Source: Pleurotus ostreatus/Saccharomyces cerevisiae fusant (taxonomy: Eukaryota > Opisthokonta). From it: a stretch of DNA of 64,000 bases. Position numbers and translations under genes: made by a program. Location of the stretch: assembly GCA_024196135.1 (NCBI GenBank), contig JAMQCK010000011.1, positions 62,001-126,000 of the forward strand, read 5' to 3'. Shown in pieces: positions 11,599-21,657 of the stretch. The notes beneath the pieces were generated by a model. The model saw only the letters and a list, made by a program, of their open reading frames with translations. It had not been told where the DNA came from and ran no database searches. How positions within the stretch are numbered: position 1 is the first letter of the stretch; every line of letters starts with the position of its first letter.

Positions 11599-11958
11599 AA
11601 TACCACCTACTTACATGCGTACTCTCGGGATCTCGTATTCGTGTTTTCTGCCTGCTGTTTGTTATCTTGTTTGTTGTAGTAGTCATGCATACATAATCTG
11701 CTCGCGATGGTATCTCAGTAGTATTTGGATGTGCTTTGCTCGTCGGGGTCGCCATATTTTCACGGTGTGCTGTGCGGAATTTGTGACCATGGCCGCGCGC
11801 CGGAGGGCGGCAAACGGCAGTTGACTCATGATGTACACGCAAGTCTCTCACTTTATCTGCGCCATCGTCCGTATACCCTTCATTTCCTGTGCTCTCTGAC
11901 CCACGAACAACGTATTCGTGACCCTCAAATTGCGACTCTTGGAGTCCATGCCTGCAGG

Positions 11959-11967
11959 TATAAAAGG
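11959..11967 (+). promoter_or_regulatory. TATA box of the aldo-keto reductase gene
   Basis: TATAAAAGG lies 105 bp upstream of the reductase ATG, a strong TATA in an otherwise GC-rich promoter. Confidence 0.65.
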
Positions 11968-12071
11968 CGCGAGCTGTCTGGCGATGTCTCCAGACTCAGA
12001 CAGCCCCTCTCTGTCTTCGGATCCCTTCCCCTCTTCGATTACCTCCAATTGATACTTGCGGCTCTTGAAAC

Positions 12072-13538
<1,467 letters not shown>

Positions 13539-13594
13539 TGGTACGGTGGTGCGATAGAGAAGAGATGTACATATGTAAGCATAAGTCAATCGTG

Positions 13595-15499
13595 CTAGTC
13601 GTCGATGGTATCAATCCACAGCCACTGCCAGTCAATAATAAAGTGTCCCTCGTCCCGAGCATCAATCCATTCCGTTGGCATGTCCACCACCACCCTCCCA
13701 ATCTTCAGCCCCCGCTTCATCCACCCCCTCATGCGCTCCTTCGTTCTCTCGCACCAGACGAACTGGTGGGTCGCTTGGCAAGCAAAGCGGAAGATCTCCA
13801 GATTATCCACCAACCCGTCCGTGCGCTGACGCGCGTTCATCCGCGACTCGACGGCCTCGGCGAGCGAGTCTCCCTCCGCGAGACTGGGGTCGGGCGACGA
13901 GTCCGTGATGAGCGTGAGGTAGCGCAGGGAAGGGAGAAGTGTCGTGCGCGCGGGCATGACGATGAGCGCCTGGAGGACCTCTGCAGACAGCCGGACGTCG
14001 GAGGGCATGCACAACGTAAGCTTCTGGAGCGACGGGATCGTGCGGAAGAGCTCGAGCACGTCCTCGTCCGTCTCCTGCGTCTGAAGAAACATGTAGAGCT
14101 CGACGAGAGCGCACTCGGAGCGGCGGAGGAAGGAGATGATGGTGGGGAGGACGGTGGTAGGTCGGAGGCCGCCTGGCGCCTCGTCAGAGGCGAAGCCAAT
14201 GCGCAAGCGCTTGAGCTCTGGTGCGCGGAGCAGGTTGAGGATTTCGCCCGGATAGTTCTGCAACGAGGCGATGATGGGAAAGTTGCCCGCAAGCGGACCG
14301 TCCACATATCCGTATTGGCAGAAGAGGCTGAGGTGTGATAGCCGAGCCAGGCGGATGGGCTTCTTGACGCGATACCCAGGCCAGGGGGCGGTATTGCGTC
14401 TGACTTTGCCTCGTGAATGTTGGACGTGATTGATCATGGCCCCATGGGCACCGGCAGGTGGACCGTGCGAGACGAATCTCAGCAACATGGCAGACGTGAG
14501 CGATGGAAGTGAAAGGAAAGCGGCAAGACAACTGCCCGGGTCGTCATATTGGCATTCAAACTCGTCGATTTGGTTCCAGGGAAGAGCGAGCCTTGGAAAG
14601 TTGGAGTCCAAAACATGGATAGCCTTCCTCCATAACTTCAATCGATGAAGCTTCGGTGCTTGAGCAAACAAGCGCGAGCGAGCGTAGGCTCTCCAGAAAT
14701 AAGGGCCGTTCTTGCAAAAGCCATAGAAGATGTTGGAGGGATCTGCAAACTCGATAGAGAGTGTCTCCATATGTCGTAGTAATCCCTGCGCGGGCTTGAG
14801 TGCAGATATAGCGCTGGCGGTATAGGAAAGTGAGAGGATGGCAGGTCTTTGGCCCTGATTGCACACCACCAGCTCTGAGCAACGCGGGGCGTAGGAGGCG
14901 AGAAGGGAGTCGAAAAATTCTTTTTCCGGATCCGTGGCCGAGAGATTTGGGACAATGGCAGGGCGATCGGGACCGTTAACCATCGTAAGCACGAAGAAAC
15001 CTCCGCTGAATAGGTCCATATAGTGGCGTAGACACACCCTGACCGTCGGGGCATCGACAGGTGGGTAATCAAATCGTTCAGGATCCCAAACAATCTGGTT
15101 CGAGATGGACATGATCAGAGTCATGAAGTACGAGGAAAGGTTTGCTCTGCAAATTCGGCGCCACCGAGAGCACACCCGCAGGAGTACGCAAGGGCCGTGG
15201 TCGACGCGCTGCATGAACCATTGCAGCTGGTCACCCATCGAGGCAGTCCTGAAGCGGTCCTGCAGGAGGTAGAAGTCGAATGCGATCGAGAGAACCTCGA
15301 CCGGGAGCCCGTGGATCGGCGAGAGAGTGATTCCGATTTTGGTGGCATTGTTGCGCGGGATGAGAGAGCGGCGGGCCGCCGATGAGTCGGCGCCGGGCTG
15401 GTGCTCTTCAGCGGGTTGCACGAGTTGGCGGGAGGGGTCTCCACCGCTCAACTCCTGCAGCGCGTCGTCCGCTCGATAAGGTGGAGGGAGGGAGCCCAT
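13595..15499 (-). CDS. F-box-like protein
   Basis: A single 634-codon exon. After a charged, Pro-rich N-terminus (residues 1-50), an F-box-like motif appears near residues 60-125 (LSPIHGLPVEVLSIAFDFYL, then LLRVCSRWRRICRANLSSY with the usual Leu-Arg-Val-Cys-Ser-Arg-Trp core). The rest is a long Leu-rich region with irregular repeats (LHRLKLWRKAIH, LARLSHLSLFCQYG, LKRLRIGFASDEAP, LQKLTLCMPSDVRL) resembling the divergent LRRs of agaricomycete F-box proteins. These families are greatly expanded in mushrooms, and the substrate cannot be predicted. Presumed role: substrate receptor of an SCF ubiquitin ligase. An upstream in-frame start is not needed. Confidence 0.8.
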   Translation of the reverse strand: MGSLPPPYRADDALQELSGGDPSRQLVQPAEEHQPGADSSAARRSLIPRNNATKIGITLSPIHGLPVEVLSIAFDFYLLQDRFRTASMGDQLQWFMQRVDHGPCVLLRVCSRWRRICRANLSSYFMTLIMSISNQIVWDPERFDYPPVDAPTVRVCLRHYMDLFSGGFFVLTMVNGPDRPAIVPNLSATDPEKEFFDSLLASYAPRCSELVVCNQGQRPAILSLSYTASAISALKPAQGLLRHMETLSIEFADPSNIFYGFCKNGPYFWRAYARSRLFAQAPKLHRLKLWRKAIHVLDSNFPRLALPWNQIDEFECQYDDPGSCLAAFLSLPSLTSAMLLRFVSHGPPAGAHGAMINHVQHSRGKVRRNTAPWPGYRVKKPIRLARLSHLSLFCQYGYVDGPLAGNFPIIASLQNYPGEILNLLRAPELKRLRIGFASDEAPGGLRPTTVLPTIISFLRRSECALVELYMFLQTQETDEDVLELFRTIPSLQKLTLCMPSDVRLSAEVLQALIVMPARTTLLPSLRYLTLITDSSPDPSLAEGDSLAEAVESRMNARQRTDGLVDNLEIFRFACQATHQFVWCERTKERMRGWMKRGLKIGRVVVDMPTEWIDARDEGHFIIDWQWLWIDTIDD

Positions 15500-16333
15500 A
15501 TCCGCGGCGGACTGGGCGATGCAGGGGCCTTCAAGGCAGACTCGTCGGAAAGCAATGAAGTTAGACTGATCGCGGCTTGGCGCTGTAGGTCACTACCAGT
15601 TAGGCGCTGAAGGGGGTCGATCATAGAGCATACCTGTCTTCCTATTCCTTCACTTCTCGTCCCTCCTTATCTGCTTCGAGGCTCGCCGTCGAGCTCGTTA
15701 CCCTCCAAGGCGGCTGAGGGGACTGGAGGTGGCGAGCGCTTGCCCTCGCGCAGCGAAAGAGGTGGAAGAGAGCCATACACCGATACAGCCTAATCATCGC
15801 CCACGGCATCCTGGGAATGCTCATCAGTCCGGACCGTCATCAGCACACGGTGGGAGCAGGAAAAGAAAACGAACCGTGGGAATGTACTGAGGGGACAAAT
15901 GTTTGGTCGATGGCGCGGACTGAGGGAACTATGTATTTTGTTGGTGATGTGAAAGACCGGAGGGTCTGACGATATGCAAACCTCAACTTACACTGTCCGA
16001 ATCAATCTTGCCCTTCACCCCAGAGAAGAATACACAAAGAGCACACGAGAAGATGAGAAACAACGAATGCACGAGGTAGTGGTACATTACGGTTTGTGTG
16101 TAGTATACAGTCTATATGTACTGCGTGTGGGGTCGTGTAAGTATATTGATATCATGCGTAACGTACCTGTGGATCTTTGATGGTTAGCACAAGGATAACT
16201 TGGATGCTTGTTTCGACCTACCGTGATTGAGTGTCATGTCAATGGCGAACACCCTTAGAGGGAGGCAACATCGCTGCTCTTGCGTCGCTCGAAGGGTGAT
16301 GGATCGCCTGACAAGGCATCAGCAAGAGGCCTT
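15500..16333. other. Intergenic stretch
   Basis: The F-box gene promoter, then AT-richer DNA around 15.95-16.2 kb. No coding frame is supported. Confidence 0.5.
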
Positions 16334-17149
16334 TCAGACTTGGACGTATAACGCACTTCGAACTTCCTTCTGCAACGCTCGATCGAGGACGCTGCGTACG
16401 CGCCCGCCATCCAGAACCCCTCTCGCTACTGCGATCACGAGCACCGCACATACCCAATTCTGGCAGTTCCACTCCCCGTCCGGGAGACATATCGGTACAT
16501 TCCAGGCGATCGCTTCCAGCTGCCGCCGCTGCTCCAGCGTCAACACCCCGAGGCTGATCGAGGAGATCTGGTGCGCGACGTAGAGATGGTGCTGCTGGGT
16601 AATCGGCCCCCAGTTGACGAGATGCTTGCTGCGGACGTGCGCGTACAGCTCGAGACAGCGAGCAGCGCGGTTGGCGAGGCGGTCCGGATTCGAGCGTGCG
16701 GAAACCACCCAGCGGATGCCCCAATGGCGGTCGCGCGGTTCGGGCTGCTCAGTGTAGACTATGAGAAAGACCTCCTTGCATACGTCCGCGTCGGGGCGGA
16801 AGTACGCGAGATCTACCGGGCGCATCTCGTGCTGGCCGTGAAGGTGGATGCCGAGTCGCCATGAGGGAAAGAGGGAGAAGTATCGGTCGGGCGATACGCA
16901 TCTTGGGAAGGAGTACTCGGAGGCGGAGTCACCGTCCGGGAGTGAGGGAAGCTTCCGCGTATCGATGCTGGGGAGGAAAGTGTGGGGATACACGTCTAGA
17001 GGCGACGCTTGCAGCACGCGGGGTGGGAGTTGCTGCTCGGGCGGGCATTCGGGCGAGACGGGCTCAGCAGGAGCCGCTATTGTCGTACATGATACTGACG
17101 AGCAGTCGACCGTCATGCTCCAGATGGACGGTGACGACCGAGGCGTCAC
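16334..17149 (-). CDS. Hypothetical protein with a CQNWV motif (DUF6914-like)
   Basis: A 271-codon frame of unknown function. The C-terminal ~165 residues look like the basidiomycete family with a conserved Trp-Cys-Gln-x-Trp-Val core: EVFLIVYTEQPEPRDRHWGI marks the usual start of the domain, and GEWNCQNWVCAVLVIAVARG is the signature near residue 230. The N-terminal 100 residues are Pro-rich and less convincing. An alternative frame between 17064 and 17315 reads plausibly (VTVHLEHDGRLLVSIMYDN) and could be an upstream exon, so the start is uncertain. The domain assignment is by motif recall and no catalytic residues are known to me. Confidence 0.5.
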   Translation of the reverse strand: MTPRSSPSIWSMTVDCSSVSCTTIAAPAEPVSPECPPEQQLPPRVLQASPLDVYPHTFLPSIDTRKLPSLPDGDSASEYSFPRCVSPDRYFSLFPSWRLGIHLHGQHEMRPVDLAYFRPDADVCKEVFLIVYTEQPEPRDRHWGIRWVVSARSNPDRLANRAARCLELYAHVRSKHLVNWGPITQQHHLYVAHQISSISLGVLTLEQRRQLEAIAWNVPICLPDGEWNCQNWVCAVLVIAVARGVLDGGRVRSVLDRALQKEVRSALYVQV

Positions 17150-17429
17150 AGGAATTAGATGGTGGCAGGAAGCAAGCCGCGACGGTACACCGGTCGGCGC
17201 TTAACACGCGTTTGATCCGCTCCACGCGCAGTCGGCAACAGCCGGTACGTACCGCCGCCCCGACGTTTCTTGTCTGAGGCTTTGCTATGCCTCCTCGTCG
17301 TGGATCCAACGGCATGGTTTACATCCAGGACAGTCTAGCTCCCTCTACCCTGCTATACACTCTCCTACACGACGTATTGAGATGGCACTGGTCGACGAAG
17401 ATCACGTTGTCAATCCAGAAAGTACCGAT

Positions 17430-18330
17430 GTTTAGCTCAGAAGAAGACCAACTATTCGCCCAAGAAACGCCAACTCCGGCCAACAAACCACCAACCAGGA
17501 AAAATCTCCCGCAACCGAGCACCTCTGCCGTTTCTCACAAAAGAAAAATCACAGGACCTCGCACAAGAGCGCGACGCCGTCGAAGTACTCCCCCTTCGGG
17601 CTATGCAAAACGACTTGCAAAGGATTATAGACCAGCTCTCACGAAATGCGACAACCCTGCGAGAAGCTCTCTACAGCAAGTGCTCAGCCGAGAATCAATT
17701 TCTGCAGGACTCTGCTTTGAATCCCCGACTGTCCGCTCTCGAAGCTCTTACCAACGCCCTATGGCAGGACAACGAGACTATATGTCGCACGCTGCACGAC
17801 AACGAGGGGCTTCCCAGCTCAAGACTGGCGGCTGCCTCGGACCGAAATGTTCGGAGCGGCGCGCACTCGAGCGACTGGTCTTGCTCTCGAAGCACGCATC
17901 GATGTGGCTTCAAGAGCAACTTGTTGCTCGTGATCGCACCATCGCCAATCTCGGAGGTGCTCTCCAGGATGCCCAGGACGGCCTTTTGCAAGAGCGGGAG
18001 CTGAAGGAGGACTCGGAGATCGTTGACGGCTCCTTCGAGCGATTCAAAGACTTGGAGGAGGTGAAAGACGACCTTCACAGCATCATCAAGGAGAACGCGG
18101 AGGATCTCCGGCAAATGCGTACAACATTGGAGGACAGTCAAGTGAAAAAGCGCGTCTACGTAAAGCGTTATCGGATGCTGGCCTGTGCGTGCCACCGCAG
18201 GTGTAGAGAGGGAGGCTTCGGTGCGTCTACAAATTCCGCAGAGCACAGCCGACCTCCGCGCCGGATGTCGTACGTAAATCTGTCCAGTGCGCGGTACCGA
18301 CTTGCTCTGCCACACATTGACCTGGGCTGA
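17430..18330 (+). CDS. Coiled-coil protein, multi-exon (hypothetical)
   Basis: Three reading frames link into one plausible protein. It may start at 17430 (MFSSEEDQLFAQETPTPAN), continue in another frame (AMQNDLQRIIDQLSRNATTL), then, after a 44-nt GT..AG gap (about 17849-17892) that keeps frame, into HASMWLQEQLVARDRTIANL and QERELKEDSEIVDGSFERF. The second half is strongly heptad-patterned and charged, predicting a coiled coil. The N-terminal exon and the last ~50 codons are uncertain. It is the first of three neighbouring same-strand coiled-coil genes. A decayed gene with a frameshift is the alternative. Confidence 0.4.
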
Positions 18331-18866
18331 ATCATTCGCAGATGTGACTAGGATATCTAGCGCGGGCCTACATGTACACCATCTACCTCATGTCGAACAC
18401 GCTATATGTTTGCATCGGTGCGGGGCATCATCATGCGGGTGGCCTTTGACCATCCGCCACCGACGATACTCATTGTGCGCGGACCAGGTTCTTGATGGTA
18501 ACATGCGTTTTCCCTCTAGCATCTTCCATCTTACGCGCTTCGCGGGGACCAAGGTTGCCGCATGGAATCCTCAATTGTCGTGGCCATCGGTTCCTCTGAC
18601 CGGCATCACGCCGAAGGGCTTCGCAAAGGCTTGTTTGTCCAAAAAAGGCAACTCCATTGTCACGATATTACAGCATCCCGTGACGACCATGTGCAAAGGA
18701 CCCTGAGGCGGGCCAGGTCCCCGTCGTCATCATCACGGCATTCCCCATTGGTAGGAACAATAAGCGCCTGGGTTTATAGCTGCCACTGATCTCTCCACTT
18801 CTTCCCTCCAACCACCACCACAAGTGAACCGCGACCCGCCTGCGACGCCCGGGCACCATTGCCGCG
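18331..18866. other. Intergenic stretch
   Basis: No supported gene. The final ~100 bp before 18867 is presumably the promoter and leader of the next coiled-coil gene. Confidence 0.4.
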
Positions 18867-20159
18867 ATGTTTTCGCTCACCTTCTTCATCCTTTGCCACG
18901 TCCTTCGGGTCCTGCACCCCAGCCTCGGCGACACCCAGGCCATGCTCAAGACCGTCACCTACATCCTCGCCCGCGTTTCCGTCCTCGTCTTCCTCGACGT
19001 CGCCATCCGCTGCATCGTCAAGATTATCGCGTTCGTCTGGTCATGGTTCCGCCGCAATGCCACTGCCGCTCGTGACTGGCCCAATGCCACGGAGACGCTG
19101 CTGGTCATCAGCATCGGCGAGATTGAAGCACGTGGTGCGTTCTGCATCGCCGACCCCGCGTACCGTGTGCTGACCATCGCTCGTCTTCCATCAGCTTCTC
19201 AGCCAGGCGCCGTCGTTCAAGACCTTCCTACCGCTGCCCCTCCTCCCGTGCCCGCGCCCATCCCAGAACCCGCCGCTGTCGAGCACGGCGATGCCACGAA
19301 CATTGCCGAGCTCCAGCAGGAGGTCCGCCGTCTGCGGACTGCACTCGTTGCCTTCGCCGTGGTGCGCAACCGGGACGCCGAGCTGATTGCTGCAAAGGAT
19401 GCCGCGATTACTGCGAAGGACGCCACGATTATTGCGAAGGATGCTGAACTCAATGCGAAGAACGTCGAGATCGCTGCGCGAGATGCTGAGCTCGTTGCAA
19501 AGGATGCCACGATTGCCACGCTCTCGGATGAGAAGCGTGCTCTCGACCACGATCTCACGGCCACCCGCGCCGACAACACCAAAGTGCGCAAGGACAGGGA
19601 TGGATGGAGCAAAGCCGCTATGTGGGCCTCAATGGAGTCCGCACACTCCAAGGAGCAGCTCGACGCCGAGATGAAGAAGAACGCTAAGCAGACGGAGGAA
19701 ATCGCTGCGCTAGAGGACGAAGTCTACGACCAACGCGACGTCATCCACAATCTCCAGGTCGACCTCTCGCAGACGGAATCCGCGCAGTGCAAATTCGAGC
19801 TGCAGGTCCAGGGCTTGACCGAGCTCAACCAAGTCCTGAAAAAGCAGGTCTATCGCATGTACAATCTTAACCGCGGCCTTCAACGAAAGGTCCGCAGCCT
19901 GGAGCGTCAGGCCGTCGACACGCAGCGCCAGATGGCCCACTTGAACGCTAGTCGGCTCATTTTGATGATGATGCAGAAAATGATCGACGATAACCTGCTG
20001 GTACGAGTGGACCCCCCGCCGGCTGCTGCCCCTGCTGCCCCTGCTGCCCCTGCTGCCCCTGCTGCCCCTGCTGCCTCTACTGTCCCTGCCGTCCCTGCCG
20101 TCTCTGCTGCCCCTGCTGCGTCTGCTCCCCACGCCCAAGAGGGCTCGCCCTCATCATAA
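18867..20159 (+). CDS. N-terminally hydrophobic coiled-coil protein with Ala/Pro tail
   Basis: A single 430-codon exon of unknown function. Residues 1-65 contain two hydrophobic stretches (MFSLTFFILCHVLRVL and VLVFLDVAIRCIVKIIAFVW), consistent with a membrane anchor. Residues 130-375 form a long coiled coil. Within it residues ~172-215 are near-perfect 7-residue repeats of the form xAKDAxI/L (AAKDAAI, TAKDATI, IAKDAEL, NAKNVEI, AARDAEL, VAKDATI), each encoded by a 21-bp unit. The C-terminus is a run of Pro-Ala-Ala triplets from a 9-bp minisatellite. It resembles the 21.7-24.0 kb gene in layout (N-terminal hydrophobic segment plus coiled coil) and may be paralogous, though sequence similarity beyond the coil is not obvious. 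Confidence 0.7.
   Translation: MFSLTFFILCHVLRVLHPSLGDTQAMLKTVTYILARVSVLVFLDVAIRCIVKIIAFVWSWFRRNATAARDWPNATETLLVISIGEIEARGAFCIADPAYRVLTIARLPSASQPGAVVQDLPTAAPPPVPAPIPEPAAVEHGDATNIAELQQEVRRLRTALVAFAVVRNRDAELIAAKDAAITAKDATIIAKDAELNAKNVEIAARDAELVAKDATIATLSDEKRALDHDLTATRADNTKVRKDRDGWSKAAMWASMESAHSKEQLDAEMKKNAKQTEEIAALEDEVYDQRDVIHNLQVDLSQTESAQCKFELQVQGLTELNQVLKKQVYRMYNLNRGLQRKVRSLERQAVDTQRQMAHLNASRLILMMMQKMIDDNLLVRVDPPPAAAPAAPAAPAAPAAPAASTVPAVPAVSAAPAASAPHAQEGSPSS
19378..19515 (+). repeat. 21-bp coding repeat encoding heptads
   Basis: About six diverged 21-bp units within the coiled-coil gene encode xAKDAxI/L heptads. The unit length exactly matches one coiled-coil heptad, suggesting growth by in-frame tandem duplication. 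Confidence 0.75.
20019..20128 (+). repeat. 9-bp coding minisatellite (Pro-Ala-Ala)
   Basis: Units of CCTGCTGCC, perfect for about five copies and then diverged, encode a Pro-Ala-Ala tract at the protein C-terminus. It is likely length-polymorphic between strains. Confidence 0.85.
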
Positions 20160-20518
20160 TCTTGGGCATTCATTGAAGGCTTCCGGCGCCGTCCAAGACG
20201 GTGAGAAGAACGCTACATGATATCTGCATCTTTACTGATCCCGTTCGACAGTGCTGTGATGCCTGCAGCTTCTCGTACCCACCGACCGCCGCCGCGCTCA
20301 CTCCCCCGCCACATTCTGCCACATACTGTGCTTGCTGATCGCTAGTGAGGAGCACACCATTCCCTCGTCTACATGCCTTGCGCCGAGGCGCCCGAGCGAC
20401 TAGATCACATCGACATCGACATCGACCACGACATCCTTACCGCCATCGGCGCGCTCGCAAGTTCAGAGCGCGCCGGACACGCTTCACCGCTTCCTGCTTC
20501 TGTGTCCCTGACCGCACC

Positions 20519-20650
20519 CGCAGTCAAAGCCCCAGCGCATCGACCCTTGCTCGACGTTTGCTGCACAAAGTTGCAGACCCGGCCGTAGGGCCGGGGTGGG
20601 CGCCGGGTCGATTCTCTCGACCCGGGGACTGCAAGGGTGGACGGGCGCCC
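20519..20650 (+). repeat. Hairpin element, copy A
   Basis: Contains ATCGACCCTTGC (20539) and TTGCAGAC (20571), then stem 1 CCCGGCC/GGCCGGG (20578-20584 with 20589-20595, loop GTAG), stem 2 CCGGGTCGA/TCGACCCGG (20603-20611 with 20617-20625, loop TTCTC), and GGGGACTGCAAGGGTGGA. Copy B repeats the same order 310 bp downstream. Strand is assigned arbitrarily. Confidence 0.7.
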
Positions 20651-20828
20651 GCCTCTTGGCCGGGGTGGGCGTTCGTGAGCAGCACCGGCTCGCGTGCTCG
20701 TACGGAGGGTGAGTGCGCGTGTTGAATGCCGATCCCGCGTAGACTGACTAGCTTTCCAGCTATCCTTCACGCCTCACGAGCACGCTTCAGCGGTCTCTCT
20801 CCTGCCTCCGCGTGTGATACCGCGCCCA

Positions 20829-20978
20829 CAGTTCAAACCCCCTCGGATCGACCCTTGCGCGACGAGCGGCTGCGACAATGTTGCAGACTTGGCCATAGGG
20901 CCAAGGTGGTCCCGGGCATGAGCACAAGTACTTAGTACTTAGCCTCGCCCGGGGACTGTGAAGGTGGAGGGTGCCCGT
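20829..20978 (+). repeat. Hairpin element, copy B
   Basis: Same order as copy A: ATCGACCCTTGC (20847), TTGCAGAC (20881), stem 1 CTTGGCC/GGCCAAG (20888-20894 with 20899-20905, loop ATAG), stem 2 CCCGGGC/GCCCGGG (20911-20917 with 20947-20953, longer loop), then GGGGACTGTGAAGGTGGA. Stem 1 differs from copy A by two paired changes that keep base pairing. Confidence 0.7.
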
Positions 20979-21657
20979 CTTGACACGGGTCAAGGCCGGC
21001 ATCCTGGGCAGGATATCAGTTTGCGTGTCTATTCAAAGGGTGCGTTCTCTTACGTTTGCGTCGGTGGGTTGAACGAGTTCTGACTGTGTGATGTAGAGCC
21101 GTGGTCGTTCATCAAAGGGTTCGCTCGGGTACGTTCTTCCCTGCGCATGACCGTAGACAGGGCTCGGTAGTCCCACGATCGTCAAAACTTCAAGCACGTA
21201 TATCAGCGAGAATCCGATCTACCATCTGCGGGGCGACGCCAACGACACTAACTCGTAAAATCCGGCGCGCGCCAACTTACCCCTCACCTTCGTGATTGAC
21301 GGTTAGCGTCGCGCTATATATCTCTTCTCGGTCATCTCATTTGGGTCAACGTCTTTGCAAGGCGAATTTCTACGATTTCCTTCCCCTCTGCCTGTTTGTT
21401 TCTCGTTCTAATTAATTACATCAATGCGCTGTAGCATTTATTCCCAATAGTTACACTTCAAGAGATCCATTACAATTGTACCATTATTTAGCATTCTTCT
21501 CTCCCAATATATCCATCGAGTCCGAATGTTAGTTGCCAGCGATTGTGGCGTGAGAAACAACCCCTAACCTCGCGCGTCGCGGACGCGAACAACCGAACGC
21601 TCCTGTTCCCGACACCTCATCAAGATCATCAAGATCACCTCTTTCCCTCTGCTCGCC

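Larger units (their letters stand above)
11391..12071. other. Intergenic region between the transcription factor and aldo-keto reductase genes
   Basis: The first ~250 bp is presumably the 3' UTR of the transcription-factor gene, including Pumilio-like sites. The last ~120 bp is the aldo-keto reductase promoter and leader with a TATA box. The remaining open frames look non-coding. Confidence 0.5.
20160..21657. other. Intergenic region with duplicated hairpin element
   Basis: Between two coiled-coil genes. It holds two diverged copies of a ~130-150 bp element (entered separately) and otherwise short frames without coding character. From about 21300 the DNA becomes AT-rich, probably the upstream region of the next gene. 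Confidence 0.55.

Noticed and set aside
10526..11851. 441-codon minus-strand frame over the Zn2Cys6 gene
   Set aside because: Antisense shadow of a high-GC exon; the sense strand carries a recognisable Fungal_trans_2 region.
17603..18004. Frameshifted pseudogene in the first coiled-coil gene
   Set aside because: A 44-nt GT..AG interval (about 17849-17892) restores the frame with both flanks showing good coil sequence, so an intron is simpler, though not proven.
20019..20128. CRISPR-like or satellite array
   Set aside because: It is a 9-bp in-frame coding repeat (Pro-Ala-Ala) without spacers.
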